Assembly: GCA_945877315.1 (NCBI GenBank)
Contig: CAMCRP010000017.1
Coordinates: 1 to 51,165 of the forward strand
From: an uncultured Ruminococcus sp.
GTDB lineage: Bacteria > Bacillota > Clostridia > Oscillospirales > Ruminococcaceae
Length of the DNA stretch: 51,165 nucleotides
Reading direction: 5' to 3'
Below are positions 30,622-38,980 of this stretch, piece after piece (the first letter of the stretch is position 1; every line of letters begins with the position of its first letter). The position numbers and the translations under genes are program-made. The notes under the pieces were generated by a model, which saw only the letters and a list, made by a program, of their open reading frames with translations, was not told the origin of the DNA and did not search any database.

Positions 30622-31893
30622 TCATTGACCGTAAAAGACATATTCAAAACAGTCGGAGATGTTTTCCTCAAAATAACCGCAGACACGCATTGCCTTTTGA
30701 AGGGTATTCTCAAATTCATCGGCAGCACAGTTTTGTAAATTTTCCCTGAGATATGCTTCGGTATCATCAAATAACAAACGGTTTATTCCGTAAATAACAT
30801 ACCTATCGTCCTCAAAGATCTTCATATTCTCAAGCTCGGAAAAGCTATAAAATCTCCCGTGAATGAAGCAGTATTTTTCGGGGGATACCTCCTCAGCGGC
30901 AAAGGAAACACCCGTGTAAACGGGAAACTGAATTGTATCGCCGTTTATATCGGAATATTCAACATATATCTGAAAACAGCCGTCCTTGCGGTTGTACACC
31001 TTTTCAACCTCCAAAATATCATAAAACCTCTCACCCAAAATACAGCGGTGAGCATGGTCAAGCTCTGCACCTCTGCCCGATACAAACAAATAGCTGTTGT
31101 CCTCGCCGTTATTCAGCATGGAACGCTCATATTCGGTCACAAAAAGAGAATATTCGGGAAACATAGTCATAGAACGGGCACTGACATAGCTGTCACCCAT
31201 AGCTGAAATTTCCTTTTGCACAGCCTCATAATAGTCGGACAGAATATCTTCGGAATCGGGATCACCTTCAAAGTAGAAGCTGAATTTTGTTTCTGCGGAC
31301 TCGTAATATTCGGGCTGAACGGCGGGTGCTTCGTACAGTTCGGACTTCGTTTCTTCATTGGGAATCGGCTCCGGCTGAGTAAATCTGAATGAACATTGCC
31401 AATCATGTTCGTGAACAAAATTATCATCGGTCAGCAGAATGTAGTAAAGCGAATCGTCCTGCTCTATCCCCGAAATATCGTACGATTTCTTTAAGTCAAT
31501 ACGCACAGTTTCCCTCTGCTCGGATTTTACCCTTTTAGAATTATAGTCCCGTTTATCGGACAGTTTGGGAATTGCAATATTGTCAAAGCTGCCCAGCCTG
31601 TAACTGTCCTGAAAGTAAACCGTTTTGTCGGTACCGTTGTATATCTCTATCTCAACAATGCCGTTTCCCATATACTCGGCGGAAAAATTCAAATCGTCAG
31701 GGTCATAGAGCCTGCTGCCATATGCCATAACAGTTCCTATTCCCGCAGCAGAAAGAGCACAAAGGCAGACTGCTGCAACAGGCTTAATGCTGTGACGTAC
31801 CGCCAGCTTTTTCATCTCCGTGACGGTTTTTTCCTTTAGTGCTTCGGGTGCTTTCAGGCTTTTATAATATGTATCGGAAATTTCAAACTTCAT
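30622..31893 (-). CDS. Membrane-anchored partner of the ECF sigma factor (probable anti-sigma)
   Basis: A 423-residue protein. ATG 31893 is preferred, with GGAG eight bases upstream; the frame is open from a GTG at 31902 that overlaps the sigma stop codon. A short cytoplasmic N-terminus (KFEISDTYYKSLKAPEALKE and KTVTEMKKLA) resembles the start of small anti-sigma proteins. One membrane segment lies at about 38-58 (KPVAAVCLCALSAAGIGTVMA minus one). The remaining ~360 residues are an acidic, Tyr/Glu-rich extracytoplasmic region with no recognised domain. Coupled translation with the sigma gene is the main reason to call it the sigma partner. It lacks the zinc-binding HxxxCxxC motif of ZAS anti-sigma factors. 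Confidence 0.7.
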   Translation of the reverse strand: MKFEISDTYYKSLKAPEALKEKTVTEMKKLAVRHSIKPVAAVCLCALSAAGIGTVMAYGSRLYDPDDLNFSAEYMGNGIVEIEIYNGTDKTVYFQDSYRLGSFDNIAIPKLSDKRDYNSKRVKSEQRETVRIDLKKSYDISGIEQDDSLYYILLTDDNFVHEHDWQCSFRFTQPEPIPNEETKSELYEAPAVQPEYYESAETKFSFYFEGDPDSEDILSDYYEAVQKEISAMGDSYVSARSMTMFPEYSLFVTEYERSMLNNGEDNSYLFVSGRGAELDHAHRCILGERFYDILEVEKVYNRKDGCFQIYVEYSDINGDTIQFPVYTGVSFAAEEVSPEKYCFIHGRFYSFSELENMKIFEDDRYVIYGINRLLFDDTEAYLRENLQNCAADEFENTLQKAMRVCGYFEENISDCFEYVFYGQ

Positions 31894-31898
31894 ATCCT

Positions 31899-32354
31899 TC
31901 ACTCCATTTCTTTTTTCAAAAGCTGCCTTGCTTTATAAAGACGTGATTTTATTGTACCTGACGGCTTGCCAAGTATCTTTGCGGCTTCATCAGCAGTATA
32001 TCCCTCCAAACAGCAAAGGATTATCACCTCTCTGAATTTTTGCGGAAGTCCGCCTATTATTATCCTCAGGTCGCTTTGGGAAAAATCATCGCCTGTTTCA
32101 GCTGTGTCATCGGTATCGGCAGCGGTAATTCTCTGCCGTGAATTTGCATTTTTCGAAAGATTAATGGTTGTTCGTATAAGCCAGAATTTCAGATGCTCCT
32201 CGTCCTTTATCCTGCCAATATTCTTCACAAGCCTTAAAAAAGCCTCCTGGAAAATATCCTCCGCAGATGACTTATTTAAAATGTGAGTGAGAGCTATCCG
32301 ATAGACCATATCTCCGTAGGTTTCCACAATCTTTTCAAAATCGGCATTCTGCAA
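31899..32354 (-). CDS. ECF-family RNA polymerase sigma factor
   Basis: A 151-residue sigma factor with regions 2 and 4 only. Region 2 includes YGDMVYRIALTH and SAEDIFQEAFLRLVKN; region 4 is GLPQKFREVIILCCLEGYTA followed by DEAAKILGKPSGTIKSRLYK. The best start is TTG 32354, seven bases after GGAGG. The frame extends five codons further to another TTG that overlaps the ribosome site. It is transcribed with the membrane protein downstream and probably controls an envelope response. A 14-bp palindrome TGAAAGATCTTTCA lies just upstream. Confidence 0.93.
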   Translation of the reverse strand: MQNADFEKIVETYGDMVYRIALTHILNKSSAEDIFQEAFLRLVKNIGRIKDEEHLKFWLIRTTINLSKNANSRQRITAADTDDTAETGDDFSQSDLRIIIGGLPQKFREVIILCCLEGYTADEAAKILGKPSGTIKSRLYKARQLLKKEME

Positions 32355-32376
32355 AATTTTCACCTCCAATGTTTTG

Positions 32377-32390
32377 TGAAAGATCTTTCA
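32377..32390. promoter_or_regulatory. Palindrome upstream of the ECF sigma gene
   Basis: Perfect 14-bp palindrome TGAAAGATCTTTCA next to a minus-strand TATAAT-like box (32397-32392). It is placed where a repressor would block transcription of the sigma operon. No family of regulator is implied by the sequence. Confidence 0.4.
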
Positions 32391-32492
32391 ATTATAAAAC
32401 CGTTCAAGAAGCAATTTAGTTCATTTTTTTGAGAATTTATTTTCCCGACATAATAAACGTTTAAAGCCCATAATTTTTGTTAATAAAGTGCA

Positions 32493-32521
32493 TTGATTTC
32501 AACAATTTACCGTGATATAAT
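32493..32521 (+). promoter_or_regulatory. Sigma-A promoter for the repeat-tailed membrane protein
   Basis: TTGATT at 32493-32498 and TATAAT at 32516-32521, spacer 17. Confidence 0.65.
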
Positions 32522-32554
32522 TATTGAGAAAATATATTATCGGGGGTATTTTTA

Positions 32555-33610
32555 ATGGGAAGATTAAAAACAAGACTTTTGCTGACGCTTGCCATAATGG
32601 GTGTTATGTTCACAGGCTTCGGCATTTCAAGCATATCCTTTGACGCAAAAGCTGCAAAGGATTTCGCAACTGCGTCCTCTGATCAGCTTAAGATAAATGC
32701 AAAATTTGAGGGTATAATAGACACCTGCCTCGCAAACTACTATTATGAACCCGACGACGATATGACAACAGAGTATTACCTTATTCCTCTTCCGTCATCT
32801 ATGAACAAATCCGATGACCCTACCGATTGGTACTATGTAACATTCAGCACCGGAAACTCCGGGCATCCGATAACAATGAACAAAATAATCGACTACACCT
32901 ACGGCGACAGCGATACATATGCCAGCCTTCCGTTTACAGGACAGGTCAAGAAGCTTGACCCCGATATCGAGGACTTCTTGTATGATCTTATGATAGAATC
33001 CGAATTTTTCGGAACAGATAATTTATCAGAAATAAAGATGCACGTTTCCGACTACTGTATTGAATACCATGCCACAGGATATGGCGGCTTCCTCCTTGTT
33101 ATCGGACTTATCTGCTTAGGCATACTTGCGGCGATATTCATTCCCGTTATCAGAAGAGGGGAAATGCAGATGGCATTCAGACCCGCAGGCGGTTTCCGTC
33201 ACACAGGAGAATCGGGAGATATGCCCATGACAGGCGGAACTGCTCAAAGCTTTACCGTTCCCGGTGCAACACCCTCTTACGCACAGCCCCAGACCATGTC
33301 GGGAACTACTCCTTCCTACGCACAGCCACAGACCATGTCGGGAACAACACCTTCCTACGCTCAACCGCAAATCATGTCAAGCACAACACCCTCCTACGCA
33401 CAGCCCCAAAGCATGTCAACCACAACACCTTCCTACGCACAGCCGCAAAGCATGTCAAGCGCAACTCCTTCCTACGCCCAGCCGCAGACTGCTAAACCCG
33501 CTGCTCCCAAGGGCTTTGAGGAACCCTCCGCAGGCTTGGGGATCATGGACGAGCTGGACACATCAAGCCTTTCCTTCGACGATTACGATGACCTTGACCA
33601 AAAACTTTGA
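32555..33610 (+). CDS. Membrane protein with a 13-residue tandem repeat tail
   Basis: A 351-residue protein from ATG 32555 after CGGGGG. It has an N-terminal membrane segment (about residues 7-27), an acidic/Tyr-rich domain of ~140 residues, predicted extracytoplasmic, and a second membrane segment near 172-195 (GGFLLVIGLICLGILAAIFI). A predicted cytoplasmic tail follows. The tail contains six tandem units of the type TPSYAQPQTMSGT, encoded by a 39-bp minisatellite (33266-33499). It ends in an acidic segment (TSSLSFDDYDDLDQKL). Such a short acidic end after a flexible Pro/Gln/Ser linker suggests a peptide that docks onto another protein. No family name can be given. Confidence 0.7.
   Translation: MGRLKTRLLLTLAIMGVMFTGFGISSISFDAKAAKDFATASSDQLKINAKFEGIIDTCLANYYYEPDDDMTTEYYLIPLPSSMNKSDDPTDWYYVTFSTGNSGHPITMNKIIDYTYGDSDTYASLPFTGQVKKLDPDIEDFLYDLMIESEFFGTDNLSEIKMHVSDYCIEYHATGYGGFLLVIGLICLGILAAIFIPVIRRGEMQMAFRPAGGFRHTGESGDMPMTGGTAQSFTVPGATPSYAQPQTMSGTTPSYAQPQTMSGTTPSYAQPQIMSSTTPSYAQPQSMSTTTPSYAQPQSMSSATPSYAQPQTAKPAAPKGFEEPSAGLGIMDELDTSSLSFDDYDDLDQKL
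33266..33499 (+). repeat. 39-bp coding minisatellite, six units
   Basis: Six head-to-tail 39-bp units encode x-TPSYAQPQ-x-MS-x; the last unit diverges at its 3' end. The third-base differences between units show it is not a sequencing artefact. Confidence 0.9.
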
Positions 33611-33628
33611 TATTTAAAGGTAAAACAA

Positions 33629-33667
33629 TCCCCTTGATGCAAATCAAACGCATCAAGGGGACTTTTT
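33629..33667 (+). terminator. Terminator after the repeat-tailed protein gene
   Basis: TCCCCTTGATGC/GCATCAAGGGGA stem (12 bp) with a 9-base loop, then CTTTTT. Confidence 0.92.
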
Positions 33668-33678
33668 GCTGCGGAAAA

Positions 33679-33716
33679 TGAAATTCCACTTCTCACTTTC
33701 CACTCTTCACTTTTTC
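33679..33716. repeat. GTGGAAAGTG-type tract (inverted)
   Basis: On the minus strand this reads as an imperfect GTGAAGAGTGGAAAGTGAGAAGTGG-like tract (given here approximately), related to 7381-7432. It touches the stop codon of the SulP gene. Confidence 0.55.
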
Positions 33717-35367
33717 ATACCTCCGCCATTGCGGAAATAGCCGAAAGAGCCCTGTCTGTGCTCCAGTAGAACAGTTCATCGCTGTACTCCTCTGTCAGTC
33801 CGCATCTGCCGAACATCTCCTTAACAGGGGGCTGAACGCAGGAGAAGTATATCTTAGAGCCCTTTGCGGTGTGCTTTCTGCAAATTTCCAGAAGTGAGGA
33901 AACGCCCGAAATATCTGCAAGGGGAACACCGCGCATGGAGAAGATGATTATCTCACTACCCTTAACGTCCTCCAGCTTTTCTTCAAGCTTGTTTGCTGTT
34001 CCGAAATAAAGGGGACCTGTTATGTAAGCGACCTTTGTTTTCTCCAAGGCTTCGGGGTGTGAAACATCATCGCCCAGCTTGTCCGCATCAACATCGGAAA
34101 CGCAAACCTGCATATCAGAAACCTTCACAACGAACATGATTATAGAGAACACAACGCCGATAACAATAGCAACAGTAAGGTCAAAAACAACGGTAGCCGC
34201 CATTGTAATAAGGAACTGCGACATTGCCGTCTTTATCTTCTTGCCGAAAATGGACTTGATAGCCTCCCACTCATTCATACGCCAAGCGGTAACGATAAGC
34301 ACTCCCGCAAGAGCGGAAAGAGGTATCTGCGACATTACGCCGCCCAGCACAAACATAGAAAGCAGCAGCACAACAGCGTGAATTACCGAAGTCAGACGAG
34401 TAACGCAGCCCGACTTGATAGCAACGCTTGTTCTTGCAATAGCCGCAGTAGCAGGAACACCGCCAAAGAAAGGTATCAGCATATTTCCGACGCCCTGAGC
34501 CACCAGTTCCTGATCGGCGTTCAGCTTTTTGCCTGTCATACGTCCCGCAGATGCGCCGCAGAGAAGGCTTTCGATAAGTCCCAGAGCGGCGATGGAAAGT
34601 GCACTTACAGACAGATTTGCCATAGTTGAAGGGTCAAAATCGGCAAAGGTCAGACGGTCTGCAAGGAAAATGCTCTTAGGTATCTCGCCCACAACGGGAA
34701 CGTCAAACTTCACAATCATATTAACAGCCGTTGCGATAATAATAGCCGCCAGAGAAGCGGGACAGTATTTCGTCAGCTTTTTGGGATAGATAAACATAAA
34801 CAGTATTACCGCCGCACCGATGATAAGTCCCGTATAATTGGGATTCTGTTCAAGGCGGAAATAGCTCACAAGCTTCTCAATGGTGGTAAGTCCCTCTGAG
34901 GTAAGACCTGTGAGGTTGTTCACCTGACCGAGAGCGATAATAATGGCAATACCGCTTGTAAAGCCCGTGATTACGGGAGATGGGATAAAGGAAACTAGTC
35001 CTCCAAGCTTCAAAAGTCCGCAAAGAAGCAGTATAACGCCCGACATAAAGCTTGCGATAAACACGCCCTTTAGTCCGTACTGTGCCACCAAAGAAACCAG
35101 AATTGCGGTCATTGCTCCCGTAGGACCGCTTATCTGATAAAATCCGCCCGAAAGCAGACCGATAACGATACCCGAGATAACAGCGGTAACCAGTCCCGAA
35201 GCGGCAGATGCTCCCGAGCCAACGCCGAACGCCAGAGCCAGCGGCAGCGCAACAGCAGCGCAGGTTATTCCCGCAAGTACGTCCTTGCCGAATTTTGCCG
35301 CATTATACCCCGAAAATTCTTCCTTGAGATCCTTGACATAATCCTTGACAATCATATTTTTGACCAT
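33715..35367 (-). CDS. SulP-family anion transporter with STAS domain
   Basis: An integral membrane transporter of about 550 residues in the SLC26/SulP family, which moves sulfate, bicarbonate or other anions. It begins DLKEEFSGYNAAKFGKDVLA, followed by the family motif GLLSGGFYQISGPTGAMTA and about 12-14 hydrophobic spans. The C-terminal STAS domain (residues ~440-545) has ADISGVSSLLEICRKH, the equivalent of the phosphorylatable serine loop. A consensus promoter at 35413-35441 places transcription start near 35406, so only ATG 35367 or ATG 35355 can be the start. Neither has an ideal ribosome site (GGAAAG is near). Substrate cannot be told; there are no sulfur-assimilation genes nearby. Confidence 0.93.
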   Translation of the reverse strand: MVKNMIVKDYVKDLKEEFSGYNAAKFGKDVLAGITCAAVALPLALAFGVGSGASAASGLVTAVISGIVIGLLSGGFYQISGPTGAMTAILVSLVAQYGLKGVFIASFMSGVILLLCGLLKLGGLVSFIPSPVITGFTSGIAIIIALGQVNNLTGLTSEGLTTIEKLVSYFRLEQNPNYTGLIIGAAVILFMFIYPKKLTKYCPASLAAIIIATAVNMIVKFDVPVVGEIPKSIFLADRLTFADFDPSTMANLSVSALSIAALGLIESLLCGASAGRMTGKKLNADQELVAQGVGNMLIPFFGGVPATAAIARTSVAIKSGCVTRLTSVIHAVVLLLSMFVLGGVMSQIPLSALAGVLIVTAWRMNEWEAIKSIFGKKIKTAMSQFLITMAATVVFDLTVAIVIGVVFSIIMFVVKVSDMQVCVSDVDADKLGDDVSHPEALEKTKVAYITGPLYFGTANKLEEKLEDVKGSEIIIFSMRGVPLADISGVSSLLEICRKHTAKGSKIYFSCVQPPVKEMFGRCGLTEEYSDELFYWSTDRALSAISAMAEV

Positions 35368-35412
35368 TCTTTCCAATAAAATAAGTGATTTTCCAAAAAA
35401 CACACCTTTTTT

Positions 35413-35441
35413 ATTGTACTCTCTGTTTTGCACAATGTCAA
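35413..35441 (-). promoter_or_regulatory. Promoter of the SulP gene
   Basis: Minus strand TTGACA (35441-35436) and TACAAT (35418-35413), spacer 17. It shows that the long upstream extension of the frame is untranslated. Confidence 0.75.
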
Positions 35442-35540
35442 GCAGAAATTTTCTGCCCTTTTGCCAAAATTTCTGTGTATTTTGTCGATTTTGGGATAAC
35501 TTTTCAAGCACAATCAACAGTTACCACAAGATTTGGCAAG

Positions 35541-35573
35541 AAAAATGCCGTCCCTTAAAAAATAAGGAACGGC
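35541..35573 (-). terminator. Terminator of the rlmB/pseudo-ATPase operon
   Basis: On the minus strand GCCGTTCCTTA pairs with TAAGGGACGGC, followed by ATTTTTC. Confidence 0.85.
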
Positions 35574-35579
35574 GAAAGC

Positions 35580-38500
35580 TTACGGCTTATTGAAAAGCTG
35601 TGAAATAAGCGTAACTATCAGGAAAATCAGATTATAAATAATAGTATTGGAAACGGACAGCGCACCAAACTCCTTCATGCAGATAAGTGCAATTACCAGC
35701 ACAATGCCCAGGAGCATGGCAGTTGCCTGAATGCAGACACCCAGCGTAACGCTTCTGCGGAGCTTCTTTGCAGTCATTATTACGCTTGTCATAGCCGAGA
35801 AGCTTTCCGAGCAAACCATAGCTGTCGATGTCTTGGGCTGATATTCCGTAAGCTCCTCATAAACGGGGTGCAGCCTGAAGGGTATCAGCTTGAACATTTC
35901 CGGCGAAACTCCAAACATCTCCGAAAGCCTGTTAATGCTTATGATGGAATCCACCGAACGCAGCATCAGGTAAATGTGGTTCTTCTCCAGCTGCCGCAGG
36001 GCATTTTCCACATCAATATTTGCCTTCAGATCGAGAATGAACATCGCTGAAAGCTCACCCGAAATGGACAGATAAACAGCGCACCTGTTACCCTCGGTGT
36101 ACTCCGCTTCCTTCTCCGCAGAGGGCAGCCCTTCAATGCTGTGATTTATCATCAGATCTCTGTTTCCGAGAAGTATGCGCCTGTTGTTTATCCAGCCGCA
36201 AAGTCCCATGGAATCCTCGTAAATGTAGCTTTCCACGGGATTGAGAAGCTCTGTTTTTCCCGCAATAATGTCGTAGAACATATTTCTGAGAACGCTCCCC
36301 GCCTGTGCGGTAAGACTTGCCGCCTCAACAATAGCCTCGTCAATGCGTGTTTCCGAGAATATCTTTATTCTGTACAGCGAAACCATTCCCTGAGGAAAAA
36401 GCTGTGCGGCATCGGCAACAATGCTGTTAGTATCCGCAAAATCCTGTGCGCTGTCATATCCGATAATAGCCGCCTGCATGGGACGGAGCTTTTTGGACGC
36501 CGCCGCCATGGGAAGATTTGCCACCAGCATCATAGCAAAGCAGGAGCAGATACAGATAGTTCCCGTAAACACGGAAAGGGCAGGATAGAACGCCGACTCG
36601 CTGTACCCGCCGCTCTTGAACAGCGGAACAGCCACCGCACCTGCAATTAACGCCAGACCAATAAGAATAGGCGTAAATATGCGGCAGAAACGGTCGGTAA
36701 TATCGGAATTGTAGGAATTTTTCACGAAATCGGAGATAAATTCTGTCTTTCTCACAGCCGCCAAAGCGGGAATGTCGTTCAGCGTTCCCCTTGTGAAAAC
36801 CTGAGCCTTTTCCTCGTCCTTGACCATAAACATAGCACATTTCTTGCTTGTTCCCGAAATATAGCGGAAATTCCGCTCGGTCCTTGAAACAATAAGCAGC
36901 TTTCCTATGGTATTGAACAGCAGGCAGCCGATGGCAGCGGGAACATAATTATGTACGATTCCCGCCTTAACCAAATTGGGAGATGCAAGCATTGTGAAGG
37001 ACTGCACCAGCGATGCTATGACCGCAGCGGCGGTAAGGCTGTCGCAGTCGCCCTTCATGGCTAACAGCTTTGAAATTCCGCAGGCAATGACCGTGTAGGA
37101 AACAAACGCCGCCAGCACTCCGATAATAGAGTTCACGAAAACAAAAGCAGGTGTCTGTGTCTGCTTGTCGAGAAGCTGGATTATAGGCAGTCCGAAGTCG
37201 TTAGCCAGTGCCATATAAGCCGTCAGCAGCAGGCAGATGGTCAGCACCGCCAGACGCACAATAAGCGTGCTTTTCAGCTGCAAGATGTCATCATTAATGG
37301 AGGCGGCATCATCATAGCTGTTGAAATCGTCGATAGAACCCTTTTCCTCGGTATTCTCGGCAACCTCTTCTTCGGGAGTTTCCTCCTCATCGCCCACAAG
37401 ACGGAAATTATCTATTACCACGTTGCGGCGTTTTTTAAGAGCGATCGCCTTTTCGACCTCCTCGGAACGTTCAAAAACGTCCTCGGACTCGCTCTGTACG
37501 GGATTTTCTTCCTCCGACTTGGGACGGCTTATCTTTGCTGTGTCGGGGATTATCTTATCATTCAGAATGTCAAGATTCAGGTCGGATGGCTTGCTGCGCT
37601 CAACGGGCACAACGGGCGTACCCCTTCGTTCCTGCTTGATACGGCGCATTTCGTCCATAAGCTGGGGATTTTCGGGCTCTTCACCGTTCTGCTTGGCAAG
37701 CATTCCCGTAAAGCCCGTTAAAACGTCCTGCAAGCCTGTCCGTGACGTCTTTTCCTTGTAATATTCGGAAAAACCGCTCTTATCCTTTGCAGGCGGTTCG
37801 TCGGCGGGAAGCTCTGCGGGATTAGGCTCCTTGGCAGCAGCCGCCAGCTCTTCACGCCGTGCTATCATTTCCTTCTGGACTTTAAGCTTGCTGAAAATGG
37901 CGGTAAAGCCCTTAAACAGGGTGTTTTCACGCTTTGAAGCAGCGACCTGCTTGGGGATCCCCCCTGTTTTATCCATATAAATATCCGAAAGTTCGTCCGA
38001 GTTCTTATCCTTTGCCCTAAGATCGGAATATTTTTCCAAAGGCGGCTTTCTTCCGGGACGCTTGTTATAAACCTCCGCATACTGATTAGCACTCTTTTCC
38101 GGCTGCGGCTCGGGCTTTTCACCCGCATAGGAACGCATAAGCTCCTCGGAAGGCTTCTGATGCTCCGCCTCTTTTATGTTGAAAAGTCCTGTCTGAGAGG
38201 TAATTTCAGCTCTTTTAATGCTTCCCGTATTGGCGATTCGCTGCTCGTCGGCTCTCCGCCTTATTTCCTCACGCTCCGCCTTTATTTCGGGCGATCTGCC
38301 CTTTACATCAATATCCAGAGATTTGTAAAATTCGTCCAAAACCTTCTTGCGGTGACTGTCCTCGGAGCTGATTTGTTTCTCGGCTGTAACAGGCTTTGGA
38401 GCGGGCTTTTCCTTGACTGTTTCCTCAAAGGGCTTCTCCTTGACCGTTTCCTCTAAAGGCTTAGTCTTAACGGGCTTCTCCATCACCGCCGAAGGTGCGG

Positions 38501-38966
38501 CGGAAACGGGCTTGCGTACCTCCTCGGCAGCAGGCTTTCTTCCCGATTTATCAAGCTTTGGAACAGCCCCCGAGCTTCTCAGCTCCGCAAATGGGTCCTT
38601 CTTGTATTTATCCTTTGTAATGCTTTCCTCGGGTTTAACGGGAGTAGTCCTCGATGAAGCATTTTTCTCCTCAAACGCCTTTTTCAGAGAGGATTTCACA
38701 CTGTCGGGTGCCTCCTCCCAGGGAACCTCCGCAGTTTTCTCGGGGATAGGCATGGTGACATGGGTAAACCGTTCCTGCTCGATAATTTCCGCAGGCTCAG
38801 TCTTTTTGGGACTCACCGCAGCCTTCTCCGAACTGCTTTTGTAGCTGCCGTTTAAGATAGCTTCAAGGTCATCGTCCGAATAAGAGGAGCGTCCGAAGTC
38901 GTCCGACCTGTCTTTTTTGGGATATTCATTTAGTATATCATCTAACGAAAACTGTCCGTCAGCCAA
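35580..38966 (-). CDS. Degenerate P-type ATPase-like membrane protein with long disordered N-terminus
   Basis: An 1128-residue protein. The start is TTG 38966 (MADGQFSLDDILNEY), nine bases after AAAGGAG. Residues 1-560 are low-complexity, highly charged and apparently disordered, with short repeats such as KPLEETVKEKPFEETVKEKP. Membrane segments begin at about 566 and recur near 600, 640, 670, 770, 805 and, at the end, 1080 and 1105. Between them is a P-type ATPase-like cytoplasmic part. The phosphorylation loop DKTGT reads ADAAQLFPQG near 852; a nucleotide-domain-like ILLGNRDLM lies near 938; the HAD end is ILDLKANIDVENALRQL near 978; the TGDxxxTA site reads RSVDSIIS. Catalytic motifs are lost, so it is probably a non-pumping scaffold or sensor. 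It follows rlmB by 14 bases. Confidence 0.7.
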   Translation of the reverse strand: MADGQFSLDDILNEYPKKDRSDDFGRSSYSDDDLEAILNGSYKSSSEKAAVSPKKTEPAEIIEQERFTHVTMPIPEKTAEVPWEEAPDSVKSSLKKAFEEKNASSRTTPVKPEESITKDKYKKDPFAELRSSGAVPKLDKSGRKPAAEEVRKPVSAAPSAVMEKPVKTKPLEETVKEKPFEETVKEKPAPKPVTAEKQISSEDSHRKKVLDEFYKSLDIDVKGRSPEIKAEREEIRRRADEQRIANTGSIKRAEITSQTGLFNIKEAEHQKPSEELMRSYAGEKPEPQPEKSANQYAEVYNKRPGRKPPLEKYSDLRAKDKNSDELSDIYMDKTGGIPKQVAASKRENTLFKGFTAIFSKLKVQKEMIARREELAAAAKEPNPAELPADEPPAKDKSGFSEYYKEKTSRTGLQDVLTGFTGMLAKQNGEEPENPQLMDEMRRIKQERRGTPVVPVERSKPSDLNLDILNDKIIPDTAKISRPKSEEENPVQSESEDVFERSEEVEKAIALKKRRNVVIDNFRLVGDEEETPEEEVAENTEEKGSIDDFNSYDDAASINDDILQLKSTLIVRLAVLTICLLLTAYMALANDFGLPIIQLLDKQTQTPAFVFVNSIIGVLAAFVSYTVIACGISKLLAMKGDCDSLTAAAVIASLVQSFTMLASPNLVKAGIVHNYVPAAIGCLLFNTIGKLLIVSRTERNFRYISGTSKKCAMFMVKDEEKAQVFTRGTLNDIPALAAVRKTEFISDFVKNSYNSDITDRFCRIFTPILIGLALIAGAVAVPLFKSGGYSESAFYPALSVFTGTICICSCFAMMLVANLPMAAASKKLRPMQAAIIGYDSAQDFADTNSIVADAAQLFPQGMVSLYRIKIFSETRIDEAIVEAASLTAQAGSVLRNMFYDIIAGKTELLNPVESYIYEDSMGLCGWINNRRILLGNRDLMINHSIEGLPSAEKEAEYTEGNRCAVYLSISGELSAMFILDLKANIDVENALRQLEKNHIYLMLRSVDSIISINRLSEMFGVSPEMFKLIPFRLHPVYEELTEYQPKTSTAMVCSESFSAMTSVIMTAKKLRRSVTLGVCIQATAMLLGIVLVIALICMKEFGALSVSNTIIYNLIFLIVTLISQLFNKP

Positions 38967-38980
38967 CTAAAGACACTCCT

